Below are positions 44,901 to 54,000 of a stretch of DNA of 64,000 bases, one piece after another. Both the position numbers and the translations under genes were made by a program. Source of the stretch: Brachionus manjavacas (Eukaryota > Rotifera > Eurotatoria > Ploima > Brachionidae); the NCBI GenBank assembly GCA_019054805.1, contig JAHQIY010000028.1, forward strand, positions 186,001 to 250,000. The letters run 5' to 3'. Position 1 is the first letter of the stretch, and each line of letters begins with the position of its first letter. The notes beneath the pieces are model-generated. The model did no database searches, had not been told where the DNA came from, and saw only the letters and a program-made list of their open reading frames with translations.

Positions 44901-45025
44901 ATTTGATTCAGATCATTTGGTGAATCAACTTTTAAGTTTTTTTAAAAATTTTAAAAAATTTAAATTTCAAATCTACTTGAAGTAAATACTCCAAATTGTT
45001 GATTACAATTTAAGCAAATGTCCAT
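26804..45025 (-). CDS. RNF17: RNF17/Qin-like RING, B-box and multi-Tudor piRNA-pathway protein (whole gene)
   Basis: Thirteen exons on the minus strand encode about 1,560 residues in the order RING, B-box, B-box, coiled coil, five extended Tudor domains. This is the architecture of vertebrate RNF17 (TDRD4) and insect Qin/Kumo, germline proteins that act in nuage to control PIWI/piRNA amplification. Phases agree at every junction except exon 9 to exon 10, where several acceptors are possible and no unique choice can be made. A separate downstream gene starting at ATG 32092 is thus not excluded, though the total of five Tudors favours one gene. Most introns are 32-55 bases. Five are long: 41382-43935, the 4-kb interval between exons 7 and 8, that between exons 9 and 10, 28737-30820 and 26973-28120. 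Nearly all the long ones carry transposon copies. Exon details follow in separate entries. Confidence 0.8.
28797..29090 (+). pseudogene. Coding-like fragment antisense to the Tudor gene intron
   Basis: After a poly-T tract ending in TTTAG, the plus frame reads NGDEEYEVECIEKNYEEDDK and ESTGEISDGFGPKKLTKKMD up to a stop at 28945. In another frame SQTSNDSEVIAKRYEKSNFM and SWLLEIYGRTSWLK follow. Codon content looks like real protein with one frameshift. It lies 60 bases from exon 11 of the Tudor gene, on the opposite strand. It may be a retrocopy or transposon piece; I do not recognise it. Confidence 0.35.
29680..30424. mobile_element. AAGTCC-family MITE, 745 bp, longest copy
   Basis: The right end is the complement of CAGAGTTGTTAAAAAGTCCC with AAGTCCAAGTCCGGAC; the left end is a diverged GAGCTGTTAAGTCCC. 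The interior contains ATAATAACCACCTGGGACCG, shared inverted with 24.8 kb. It sits in the intron between exons 10 and 11 of the Tudor gene. No transposase. Confidence 0.65.
30821..32092 (-). CDS. RNF17: RNF17-like gene exon 10: Tudors 3 and 4
   Basis: A long open exon ending at the donor CAG|GTAAAT (30820). It contains AVLCRVLSADSPDELWVQDV (Tudor 3 entry), a barrel reading FHRVQVTEKSDNKYKLICVD with Ile-Gly in place of Tyr-Gly, then CGKVCTGCYGYPDLPKKIY, FYDCLVTEVGYTNNRYYVWA and a second barrel LYRGEILSHVAG with RLIDTGRCE. Both barrels lack the complete aromatic cage. ATG 32092 is preceded in frame by a stop, so either it starts here or a downstream acceptor such as ACCAAG| (32050 region) is used. 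Confidence 0.7.
32600..32960 (-). pseudogene. Decayed coding-like sequence, probably transposon-derived
   Basis: The minus frame reads LKDVENNTFKPIDKERCKNY, IQMLNQCEWSNFKHFVETFQ and, past a stop, WFKHCTGRHIIGTAYRESLF then FPKEAWTIGLG. Two stops and likely frameshifts occur. It lies in the region between exons 9 and 10 of the Tudor gene. No family recognised. Confidence 0.3.
33546..33867 (-). CDS. PHD-finger coding fragment
   Basis: An uninterrupted minus frame of about 107 codons ends in a PHD-like zinc finger: CKICNLSCENKWITCGDC, KNDFHLKCVN and VWKCNNC (C4HC3), with a stop right after. Upstream it reads IIDEEHVIVDPKFFSSKILD and LGHFLKSLKSC. PHD-like fingers occur in chromatin proteins and in ORF1 of some LINEs. 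Position inside a transposon-rich intron favours the latter. There is no ATG near the start of the frame. Confidence 0.4.
34116..35160 (-). mobile_element. LINE-C-like fragment interrupted by a MITE
   Basis: The minus frame 35109-34927 reads YKTYILPVLMYGMETICLTK, a typical post-RT motif (YxxxLPVxxYGxE). After an in-frame stop it continues HIEFFERLLANEFTKS to 34820. The 34319-34809 element then intervenes. Beyond it the same frame resumes with NEIEYESRMELIDKCKYYGY to 34116. Removing the insert and one copy of its target duplication keeps the frame, so the insertion occurred in a LINE copy. Confidence 0.6.
34319..34809. mobile_element. 491-bp TIR element with 11-bp target duplication (MULE-like)
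   Basis: Terminal inverted repeats of about 29 bp start GCATTGTGAAGTTT and differ at two positions. The 11-bp TAGTAAATCAA occurs at both flanks (34308-34318 and 34810-34820). Subterminal TGTAACA/TGTTACA units repeat inside. There is no transposase. A 9-11 bp duplication with TIRs fits Mutator-like elements. Confidence 0.85.
35413..36352 (-). CDS. RNF17: RNF17-like gene exons 8-9: Tudor 2 (intact cage)
   Basis: Exons 36352-36187 and 36131-35413 are joined over a 55-base intron in phase 1. LNPGDQVKATISCFNALNGF opens the extended Tudor. The barrel has NNWYRAEITKIYPLEAKVDV and FFVDYGESYTLD, keeping the aromatic residues and Asp-Tyr-Gly expected of a methyl-arginine cage. The SN-like half follows (STFKCRLFGIEFP). 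The frame meets a stop at 35404 if no donor is used; GTTTGT at 35412 or a nearby GT could serve as the donor. Confidence 0.75.
36460..36610 (+). repeat. Dispersed repeat, shared with LINE-B 3' UTR at 47.6 kb
   Basis: GGTATAAATAATGATTCCAT and AATAAACTATTTAAAAGTAT recur at 47636-47755 just after a LINE-B coding end. This copy is a 5'-truncated tail in the intron before exon 8 of the Tudor gene. Confidence 0.6.
37255..37350 (-). repeat. LINE-A tail
   Basis: TTTATTTATTTGTTTTCCGG is followed by CGAGCTAGAGCTCCTTCAGA and an A-rich stretch, as in the reference copy at 3318-3522, on the opposite strand. Confidence 0.6.
38395..39440 (-). mobile_element. LINE-A non-LTR retrotransposon fragment carrying a MITE
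   Basis: The minus frame gives FKLSHDSIFDKIYYKKGNLE, KSCSVVFSRYKKEGDN, KEIKFLGIKFDSKLNL, then past a frameshift SLVGSILDYYFPCLNSFSEN, the connection region of jockey/CR1-like reverse transcriptases. The C-terminal GYKEGFESRYIEYPTPL lies at 38470-38533, after the inserted MITE (38534-38764). The tail with ACATGTGTCACATGT is at about 38410. Frameshifts and stops show it is dead. Confidence 0.65.
38534..38764. mobile_element. AAGTCC-family MITE inside LINE-A
   Basis: It starts CAGAGTTGTTTGAAAGTCCC and ends with a diverged inverse (CACAAGTCTCAAGTCAAG on the minus strand). Flanks ATCCCTCC and ATTCCTCC form an imperfect 8-bp duplication. The LINE-A copy at 57.65 kb shows the unoccupied site. Confidence 0.75.
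40078..40160 (-). repeat. Degraded LINE-A tail
   Basis: TTTATTTATTTGTTTAGCTG leads to TAGCTAAAGCTCGCTCAACT, a diverged terminal box. Confidence 0.45.
40452..41381 (-). CDS. RNF17: RNF17-like gene exon 7: linker and Tudor 1
   Basis: The 310-codon exon has a polar linker (about 90 residues, rich in Asn, Pro and Ser), then an extended Tudor half: GLVEFKLCKFASPGEIWLVP and ARIVNKIECEDGSLLFDVDG. The Tudor barrel lacks the usual Tyr-Gly after the Asp and is probably unable to bind dimethylarginine. Its second half continues in exon 8 (ISQIDNEYTVDFVAEWPLD). Phase 0 at both ends. Confidence 0.75.
41817..42927 (+). mobile_element. pogo/Tigger-type DNA transposon, internally deleted
   Basis: The ends are CAGTCAATCCTCCGTATAAC and the inverse of CAGTCAATCCTCGATATAAC, flanked by TA. 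Many ATATAACGAG units lie in the subterminal regions. ATG 42344 starts a CENP-B/pogo-type helix-turn-helix (KRKCISLETKVEIIKKHCEQ), stopped at 42455. The second HTH remains as KVSGIEIQLQALKYATMLGH then RDFKAS. The DDE catalytic core is missing. A LINE-A tail is nested at 41841-42051. The element lies in the long intron between exons 6 and 7 of the Tudor gene. Confidence 0.85.
41841..42051 (-). repeat. LINE-A tail nested in the pogo element
   Basis: It has the full order (AAATA)n, CGAGCTAAAGCTCCTTCAGA, a poly-A stretch of about 30, and GGAAAAGATTGTTTCATGTG. CCCTAT occurs on both sides and may be the target duplication. Confidence 0.65.
43286..43616 (-). mobile_element. Tc1/mariner-like MITE with long TIRs
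   Basis: Inverted repeats of about 75 bp begin TGAAAAATGTGCTTTTA and contain GACTTGACCGTATGTCGCAC. The short interior on the minus strand reads NLMSYELNPKESLWCYLK, the third catalytic region of a Tc1/mariner-type transposase, followed by HIRARTNQTFPRMMELL. It is therefore a collapsed copy that kept both ends and a piece of transposase. It lies in the intron between exons 6 and 7 of the Tudor gene. Confidence 0.75.
43936..45025 (-). CDS. RNF17: RNF17-like gene exons 1-6: RING, two B-boxes, coiled coil
   Basis: Exons 45025-44977, 44928-44735, 44685-44615, 44566-44324, 44281-44158 and 44109-43936 give 285 codons. The RING ligands are split between exons 1 and 2: MDICLNC, then KCSESHRICHSCIIK and VKCPRC, a C3HC4 pattern. 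Exon 4 carries B-box 1 (CCHCETEENYAEIYCNTCET, then ICKSC and paired His). Exon 5 carries B-box 2 (SCHYHKNAKAEMFC, ICTRC, GHIRH). Exon 6 is Lys/Glu/Leu-rich and likely helical. Introns are 42-49 bases. All zinc ligands expected for these folds are present, so ubiquitin-ligase activity is possible, though family members are not uniformly active. The start is the first ATG, four codons before the first RING cysteine. Confidence 0.8.
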
Positions 45026-46405
45026 TTATATTTTTTCACCTTAATTTTAAAATAAATCTAAAAATTTTTTAATTTTTATTTATTTTAATTTTCTAGAGAC
45101 ACTCAAGTAAAGAACACTTCATCATGTTGACCAGATTTTTTTCTTACTCCAACCCACACTTAAGATTACTATGCTAATGCGTTTGCATTCATTCACATTG
45201 TTAAAAAAAGCATCAACTTTTTTATGGAAGCGTGCTGCTTAAAAATCACGTTTATTTTAAAGAATAAAATATTTAATATTCTTTTTCAATAGCTCTGTAA
45301 TCAAAATTTTTCAATTTTTTTTATTTTATTTTTTAATTTAATACTTTTATTATGAATTTAAATATTTCATAATAAAAGAATGAAGCGATAATCAGTCTTG
45401 TGAGACAATTATTAATCTAGAGTAATAAATTAAGGTATTTGTATATTATGGTGAAAGAACCTTTTATTATTAAAATTGGTAAAAATAAATATTTAAAAAA
45501 TTAATTAAATGTCTTTTTATTTTAGTCTTCAAGTAGATTTTTTAATGATGGTCTTTGTAATTATATGAAAAAAGGACTAATAGCAGCAGCAGCACGTTAG
45601 ATTACCATCGGAAATAATAAGGGTGCATGAATGGCTTAGCATATCTAACTAAATCTGATTTCAGAAGAATTTAGAATCAATAAAACTCAATTGGTTTTTT
45701 GAAAGTGGAAAAAAAACTATTCTGATTCAATTTATCTTTTCAAAAAATTTTTTCAAATTATTTGAGCGGCGAGTCTTACATCATTGTTATAATCAAGTGT
45801 TGAAATTGAATATGCTTTTGAATAATATTTTATTATTTAAATAAAAAAAGATTAATTTTATTTTAATTCAACTAATTTTTAAGTTTTTTGAATCAAATTA
45901 TACAATTTAATTTTTATTATTTAATAGGTCTTTTAATGAACCACCAACTAAAAAAATTAAAAATGGATTCTCATCAAAATTGACCGAGAATTTCGGGAAA
46001 ACTGACACAATTAACTTAATTCATTTTATTGGAATATTTTTTTGGAAAGTTTAAAGGTAAATGATATTGAAAAAACAATTTGCTGTCAACGTCAAATGCT
46101 TCATATTTTCTTATCAAGCTCTAATCACAGTAAAAACTTTTACCGTTTTGTGTTTCAAACTTTAAAAAAATAAATGGCCACAAAATCTAAAATGTTAAAT
46201 GATCACCAAGCAATACTTGATCTAGTAATAGCTTCCGGTACACTATCAAGTTAATTTATCTAGTTTAAAGTGTCTGATTAAGTATAAAGTTATCCAATAT
46301 TAGTGAAACTAAAATAAAAAAATTTTAATAAACTAGTTAAATGTTTTATTTTTAGAAAAAAAATTGAAAAAATATTTAAAAAAGACTTGAAGCTTGAAAT
46401 ACACC
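45026..46405. other. Intergenic AT-rich DNA upstream of the Tudor gene
   Basis: The expected site of the Tudor gene promoter. No repeat or coding frame is recognised. Confidence 0.4.
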
Positions 46406-46650
46406 CAGAGTTGCTTAAAAGTCTCAAATTAAAGTCCAAGTCATTAAAAAAAAGTCCAATTTTTATTTTTAATTTGATAGATCAGGCTTTAAATCAAAAA
46501 AATGTATACTCTTGGGTTGTTCAATGCATATAGATTTGCCATAATTCAGAATTCTCATGCAATTTAAGTATAAAAGACTTGGGCTTTTGAAAAAAAATTA
46601 AAAAAAAAGTCCGTACTTGACTTGAGATTTGTGACTTTTAAGCAACTCTG
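46406..46650. mobile_element. AAGTCC-family MITE, compact copy with target duplication
   Basis: The ends are CAGAGTTGCTTAAAAGTC and its inverse, with AATACACC (46398-46405) and AATACACT (46651-46658) as the 8-bp duplication with one mismatch. At 245 bp it is the shortest complete copy, and the best guide to the family's ends. Confidence 0.8.
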
Positions 46651-46689
46651 AATACACTCCACGTTTCACTTGATCATCAGTTCCTTAAT

Positions 46690-47620
46690 AAATGCGCAAT
46701 GATAAGTAAGAATTATCACTTATGTTGCTAAATGACCAACCTGACTGCGTTTCAAATAGAATGAAACTGTATGCAGATGACTCAAAAATACTCGGTATAG
46801 TTAATAATGTTTATGAGAGAGCGATGTTACAGAAAGACCTGGATGAAGTATGGCAATGGATAAAGATATGGCTTATGAGACTGTGTGTTGATAAATGTAA
46901 AGTAATGCATTTCGGCAGACTAAATGCAAAGTATAAATATACACAAAATAGCTACTCAAATGTTATACTAGCGAACACAGAGTGTGAGAAGGATCTTGGA
47001 GTGATGGTATCATCAGATTTAAAGTGGAAAAGTAAAGTGCTTGTGCGAAAGCGAGTAGGGTACTTGGAATGCTCAAGCGAACGTTTACCAGTAGCTAGAA
47101 AAGGCTGTGGGTAAGATTGTTCATATCCATGGTAAGATCTCAGCTAGATTACGCAGTGCAGGTTTGGAATCTAAGTTTGAAAAGGGATGTGAACGCGTTA
47201 GAAAAGGTGCAAGAAAGGGCAACAAAAATACCTATGTCTCTGAGAAACATGCCGTATGAAATGAGGCTGACAAAATTAGGACTGACAAAGCTGAGTGAAA
47301 GAAGAGTAAGAGAGGACTAGATTGAAATGTACAAACTAGTGAATGGAATAGAAAAGGTAGGCCTGGTCAAGAATCTAGTAAATAGATCAGAAAACAAGAG
47401 TCCAATCGTGGCGTTAAGAGGAAAAAGTATCAGAGTCCAGAGAGAAAATTTTACAGCTCAAATCAGAAACGATTTTGCAGCTGCAGTAAGCGCTAGACAT
47501 GTATTTTTCTTAAAAAGAGTAGTTCCGCATTGAAATAAGTTGAAATCTAAGTCAACCGCTAATTTTAAAATGGCTTTAGATAAATTCAATGGAATCGGCT
47601 GCTATATTTTGTCTTAATTT
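46690..47620 (+). mobile_element. LINE-B (CR1-like) reverse transcriptase fragment
   Basis: The plus frame reads MKLYADDSKILGIVNN (catalytic YADD), LMRLCVDKCKVMHFGRLN, ECEKDLGVMVSSDLKWKSK, then after frame breaks near 47110 and 47318 MVRSQLDYAVQVWN, VQERATKIPMSL and MYKLVNGIEKVG. The order and motifs are those of CR1-type LINEs. The 5' half is missing. The 3' UTR with GGTATAAATAATGATTCC follows. Confidence 0.75.
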
Positions 47621-47770
47621 TGTCTTAATCACGGGTATAAATAATGATTCCATTCTCAGTGCTTGAAAAAGATATTTTTAGCATTTCAATTTTATTTAAT
47701 TGTTAGAGTTTAACATTTATTTAATTAATAAACTATTTAAAAGTATACTTGTCTTTTTATCATCCATTAG
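47620..47770 (+). repeat. LINE-B 3' UTR
   Basis: Shared with 36460-36610 as described there. Confidence 0.55.
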
Positions 47771-47959
47771 CCTTCCTTACATCTCAGTAGCAGCGATAAG
47801 TAATAATGTCCATAATGAGTTTCTTTTCATTATCTATATCCATGAAATATTGCGAAAGTTTGCCACTTGTTCACATGGTAAAGGCTCAGAACCACTTGGA
47901 GACCGATTTTTGCTACCTAAAGGAAAATGGATGGTTCAGAATAAGTTTTCGTTTTATTA

Positions 47960-48170
47960 TTCATTAATCTGCCTAACAAGCTAGACTCATTGGATATTTT
48001 TGGTCAATATTGAAAGGGGAAGTCTACGAGGATGGCTGGGAAGCGAAAATACCTCATCAATGTAGGCTCAGGATACTAAAATGTCTGCGTGAAATCAGTC
48101 TCACATCAATACAGACACTAATGGAAGGTGTCAAAAGTCAAATTGATAAAATTTGAAGAAATGTTACAAT
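47960..48170 (+). pseudogene. mariner-like transposase 3' fragment
   Basis: Reads YFWSILKGEVYEDGWEAK, closely similar to FWSILKGKVYENGWRAK of the copy at 15.7-16.7 kb, then LREISLTSIQTLMEGVKSQI and a stop. Only the end of the gene is left. Confidence 0.65.
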
Positions 48171-48439
48171 AGAAGAAAGTTTAAAAATAATCTTGGTTAA
48201 ACTTTGAATTGTCTTTCTAAATCAATTGGCCTTAGTCTTTATTCTTTAAAAATGAAGGATTTTTTTTATAAAATTTTGGTTGATAAATAAAATAAAGGGT
48301 ATTAATAGCTTCAATTTTAAATTTAAATAATTTTAAAATCGAAAAATTCGTAAATTTTAGCAAGTTTGATAATTGCATTTCTTGAAAATAACTTTCAAGA
48401 GTGGAACAATAATCAAAATAGTACAAAATAAATGAGTAT

Positions 48440-49690
48440 ACTTTTACGGATGTAGTTAGCTAGAAAAGCTTCTATTAGTAAGTTTTGAAAAATTAAGAAA
48501 ATAAGATAATTTAACACTGAACTTTTTAAAAAAAACTTTAAAGAGGTGTATTTTAATTCTAATTTCTAGGAAATTATTGTCAATTTGCAAATTCTCTAGG
48601 GTAAAGAATGATTTGAATGCTGTTTTTATTCTTGATTCTACTTGATCCTTGTTATTGTTATTTCTGTTCAGTATTACTCCAAGATATCTAAGTTTTTCCA
48701 CATTTTTTATCTCTTGATTATGCATTCGTGGTTTAGCTTCTGTGCCTTTTAATTTTTCACCAAAGACAATGTACTGAGTTTTCTCAGGACTGAATTTTAT
48801 TTCATGCTGGATTCCATATTTTTCACAAATACTTAATGCTATTTGAAGTTCATTCAAATTGAGAGTAAGAAGTAAAATATCATCCGCGTAAATAACTACT
48901 CCAGTAAAGTATCCACGAATTTTCGTACCCATTTCTTTACATTCAAGTTCTTTAATCAAGTTCTCTGTTTATATTGAGAACAATTTAGGAGATAGTAGGG
49001 CGCCTTACTTAACTCCTATAGTTGTGTTGAACATTTTGCTAGTTTCATTTTCATTTACTACTTTTGCCATTGATTTCTGATAGTATTGTCTTAAACATCT
49101 CCAAATTTGTAGGTGAACTTTGTCTTTTAGCTTTCTAAATAAAATATCTCTATTAATTTTATCAAAGGCTTTGCTTGCAAAAATATTGTAAAGAAAATCT
49201 GAAATTGTGATAGGTCTGATATTGTTTAGATTAATACATGATTTGGTGTCATCTTTAACTATTGGTTTTATTTTTCCCATGTTGAAAAATTTTGGAAAAT
49301 GTCCAAATTGAATTATTTTTTCTATTATAAGCTTGATAATCATGATTAAAGTGTCACTCATTCCATATTTGTACATCTCGTTATTAATATCATTAAAGCC
49401 TTTACATTTACCATTTTTTAAGCTCTTTAGTACTTTTTTTATATCCTCTTCAGATATCTCATAGTATTCTCGGTTATCTTTGATTATCTCCTCAAATTCA
49501 AGAACCTCTTTTTTAATCAACATTAGATGCTCTCTTTGCTGTTCACTCTCTTTTATTATTTTCTCATTAAATAGTTTGTTGAAACTTTTTTCTAGAATTT
49601 CTCCCGATTTAAGTGTTTTTTTTCTCTTTTTTTGATATTCATTTGCCGTCTTCCTTATCTCTATTATCTTTTTTCACATAAACACTGTCT
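48440..49690 (-). mobile_element. LINE-C-like reverse transcriptase, degenerate
   Basis: The minus strand reads LNNIRPITISDFLYNIF, joined directly to SKAFDKINRDILFRKLKD (about 60 residues normally in between are missing, so it is internally deleted), TIGVK, a stop, GALLSPKLFSI, then GVVIYADDILLLTLNLNELQ and EIKFSPEKTQYIVFGEKL, VEKLRYLGVILNRNNNNK. Stops near 49003 and 48961 inactivate it. Upstream is a Lys-rich stretch to about 49690. Confidence 0.7.
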
Positions 49691-50238
49691 TCTCATAATC
49701 TAGGTTCTTTTTCTTAAATTTGTTATCATTTTTTAATAAAAAGTGTCAATAAGTTTAAAATAGTGGATTTCTATTTGATTTAGTGTTAATTAATTTTTTT
49801 ATGTATAAACTTAATAATTGGCGAATTTATTTAATATTTAGAGATGAAAATAAAAAATTTGCGGTACTCGAACTAAATTTCTCTTTTTTTATGGAATAGC
49901 AATTTTATCTTTTAAAATTCAAAATTATTAAATTAGTCAATTAATTAATTGCTGCAAATTTAAGTATAATTTTTTGAATTAAAAAAAAAATTTAATATTG
50001 TTCAAGGTAAATCTTAATCTAAAATTACCTTTTGTTCAAGGAAGTATAGAACACACATGGCTCAATTTTTCTTTTTTAAATGATTTAATTGAGACTTAGC
50101 TGTTTTTAAAGCTTACTTCAGTTTTAAATTTAATTTTAATACTAAAAATGAAACAAAAATTTATTTTCTGTTTAAATTTTCTTAAGAATTTATTTTTAAA
50201 AATTGAATAAATTAGAACTAAAAATCTGAAAATTTAAT

Positions 50239-51007
50239 TTAATTTTTTTTCCAAATTGGCGGCAAACATTCATTGAAATCTACTTCATCAATTAATTCTA
50301 TAGTAATTGTCATGTCTGTCACTAAGTCTACTTGGTAGAGTTGTTTTAAATCCTCAATGGCCTTTTCTTCCAGCTGAATTGAATTTAGATGCCGATTTTT
50401 TATTTTGTTGTATTGCTGGCTGGATTTTTCTTCCATTTCGACTATTTTGGAGAACGATGATTTTTCATTTGAATCCGCTTGGTTCAATTTCCAACCTTTA
50501 AAATTTTCTAAATTTTTATTTTCCTCCTGCTTTCTCACAACTGAACTCTTCACTTCCTTGACCAAATTTACACTCTTCATTTCTTCATTTATTATGTCCA
50601 TAAATGAATATACTGATGGAGTTGAGCTAGATGCTGAATTGGTTCGCCAAACTGGCACATCTCTCTTAGTTTCTATTAATTTATCGCTACTTGGTGATTT
50701 AACAGTTTTTTGCACTTGTGGAGATGGTTTGGTTTCTTTAACAGGCTTCGGTTTTGACAACTCTTTTTTTATTTTAAAATCAACTGCATTTATCAGACTA
50801 GGCCACTCGTCTTGAATTTCTTTCTTGTCTTCAACTGGACTCTTTTCTTTAATGAATCATTTGATTAAAGATAGTTGACTCATTTAATGCAATTTTACCT
50901 TCAATTGCTCTAATGGCTGTTGCTGTAGGAGAAGTTTTTTTAACTTGATTGAGCCCGATAGGAGTTTTTGGTGACTCTACCTCTTTGGTCGAAGTCTTAC
51001 GAGATCT
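50239..51007 (-). CDS. IBTK: IBTK exons 4-5: low-complexity linker and conserved C-terminus
   Basis: Exon 4 (51007-50899) encodes RSRKTSTKEVESPKTPIGLN and more; exon 5 (50846-50239) joins over a 52-base intron in phase 1 (EKSPVEDKKEIQDEWPSL). The linker is Ser/Lys/Pro-rich and has the SFMDIINEEM motif recurring in IBTK tails. The end, LNSIQLEEKAIEDLKQLYQV to LPPIWKKN, matches the family's final helix and terminal Pro-x-Trp-x-Lys. Confidence 0.82.
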
Positions 51008-54000
51008 CTTGAAATTTAAAAATATTTGATCAAAACTAGCAAAAGTGATGATGGTAAAAAGTTTAGAATAGCATTTTTCTATTCACAATCAGAAAAGAAT
51101 TCTTCAGAAAATCATTTTTTTTTATTTTTTAAAAAAATTAATCTAGTATCTATATTCGAGAATATTCGATAGAAAATAAATACCAAATTAGATAAAAAAA
51201 TTTAAATTTTTGAACTTTAATAAAAGATCTTCAAAATTTCTTCCTTATATTTTTCATTTAAAAGAAATTTTTTAATTTTGTTGGTGTAAAATCAATTTTT
51301 TTTTGAAATTACCTGAAATTATACTTAAAAAACACTGAAGATAGAGCACGAGAAAATGTTATTTTGTTCAAAACCTTACCTTTTGTAAAACGTTTGGGTA
51401 AATCTTAAAAGAGTCCTTCAATAAAAAAATTTTTTTATATCTTTAAAAATCATTGTAAATTTTCCTTATAATAAAAAATGACACTTATTTGATTTAGAAA
51501 ACAACTAAATTATTAAAAAAAAAAAACATCCTTATAAATTTTTGATAAAAAATAATGTGTTTTAATGAAAAATTAATTTTTCAAGCCATTTTTATTTTTA
51601 CAACCTACTATTTTGACGCTCTTTATTTTTCTCAAAAATCGCACTGACAAGGTTTTGTTGGTCTTCTTCTTTTTTAACGAAATCCAATATTCGAACTCAA
51701 TTTATAAATTTTTAAAGTCTCTAATTATTTTTGGGTCTATTGCGTTATGTGATCACTGGTTCACATAAAAGGTGAACCAACTTACCCAACCTAAATAGGT
51801 GATCAGTTGTGTTCACTTATTAGGTGAACCAAAAATATGTGTACAAAAAAAATTATTTCGAAAATCAAAATTTATTTTTTAATTTTTTTGAATTATAGGT
51901 GAGCCAAAAAAAATTATTTGTAATTTTAATAAATTGTAATTTTAATATTTTTAGTGCGAAAGTTTTGCAATTTTTTTTAAATAAGATGACTATTTATTAA
52001 AGCTAAAATTTTGAAAAATCAAATTTTTATTTTCTTTGTCATAATTTTTTTGGTAAGTATCATTTTAGGTGAACACAATTTAATTTAGGTGATCATTTTG
52101 AAAAATAATTTAATTAATTAGTACAAATATTTTTGGTTCACCTAATAAGTGAACACAACTGATCACCTATTTAGGTTGGGTAAGTTGGTTCACCTTTTAT
52201 GTGAACCAGTGACCAGTGATCAGTGATCAGTGATCACATAACGCAAAAGACCCTAATTTTTGAGTTTCTTTAAAAAATCTTTAAATTTTTTAATGGTTGA
52301 ATCAATCTTCTGTCATTTTTGAAACATTTCCTATAAACGCATTCAATTTTGGAACATTTTTAAAAATCTTCGTCAATTAATGAACGTTATCCAAAATTCG
52401 AACTCAATTTATAAATTTTTAAAGTCACTAATAATTTTTGAATTAAATTCATTTTTGACCCCATCATATTTTTTAATAAATATAGAATAAAAATTCGAAA
52501 TAACAAAAAATTTTGGTCTAAAAATTAAAAATGATATGAAAAATTTATTTTTATTATTAAAGTGATTTACACCCGGTGTTGTTTTTTGCAATCTTGATGG
52601 GTGTTTGTTTAAAACATAATCAAATAACTCGATTTAAATTACTCAATTAAGAAATAATTTTTTTTATAATAAATATTTTTAGAAATTAAAAAAAATTAAA
52701 GTTTTAAATTCATTTAAGATCTTAATTTTAATGGATATTTTCATTATTTGTGGTATTTTATTAAAAAATTATTGCATCAAAAATAAATTCGCGTGAAAAA
52801 AATTTCAGTAAAAAAAAAATAGGATAAAAAGTTATAAAAGAGAGATAAAAGCGAAAATTGATAAAAAAACTTTTCGAATAAGAGAAAAAATAGATAGCTT
52901 TTTGAATTTTATGTTCAATTTTTGATGCTCAAAATGGTCAAACCAAGTTTTAATTATTATTTTAATAAGTTATAAAAACATTCAATGTTAATTTATAAAA
53001 ATAATTTAAAATTAATAAATAATTCCTAAGACCTTTCAAATAATTTAAAAATGTTCCAAAACGAACTAAAATAATTTTTAGTGATCATTTTCCCTAAAAT
53101 GAAAGTTAATTTTCACACAAATTGGCCGTCCGTTTTAAAATTGGCCGTACATTTGGCCGGCCAACTCGGCGGTCCAAATTTTTGGCCTCCGGACTGGTCG
53201 CCAAAGTGGCCGTCCGCCTTTATAACCTTCCGTCAAGGCGGTCTTGTTCGCGGTCAAAAAAATTTTTGGCCGCATCAATAACACTAATTTTTAGATAATG
53301 ATATGGTCAATTAATAGTTCATAAAACCTGAGAACAATAATTGTTCCAGTAACAGGTGAACCATAGTTAACCAAGCGACTAGACCCGAAAAACTTGGTTT
53401 TCTTCTTATAAAATTTTGACTTCTTATAAGTTTTTCATGTTTGCAATATTGACTTAAAATTAGTGTTGGGGGCGGCCAACTTTGGCCGGCCACTATGGAC
53501 GGCCTATTTTGGCCGTGAATTGGCCGGCCGTCTGTGGACCGTTCTTAAAAAGGCCGACCTTTTCAGGGCCGGCCACCAGACAGACCGACCGTTCCAAAAA
53601 AAAAATAATTTGACCAGCCGAGTAAATGCCAGATAAAAAACCGACCGTTTGTGGCCGACCGTGTGCAGACCGGCCGGCCACAAAACGGTCCTTATTTAAA
53701 CCATATGAAATTGAAAGTTTATTCCAAAACAGGTGATTTTAGTTTTTTTGAGATAATTTATAAGAGACATTTAAATAGGCCATTTTTTTAAATTCATATG
53801 TTTCAAAGAAAAATTCGATTAAAAAATTTTTTTTCGTAAACTAGCAAAAGACAATTTGTAAAGAATATTTAAAAAGAATTTTGTTTTCTCAAATTAATTC
53901 AAATAAAATATTAAAATTTTGAAGGTATTGCTTTTAAAAATATCGATACCTTCTAATTGTGGCAAGAACATGATTTTATTTTGAATAAACAAAAATTACC

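Noticed and set aside
53081..53681. Small Trp/Pro/Gly-rich frames in the GGCCG unit
   Set aside because: They are translations of repeated GGCCG words in several frames, with no consistent frame between blocks.
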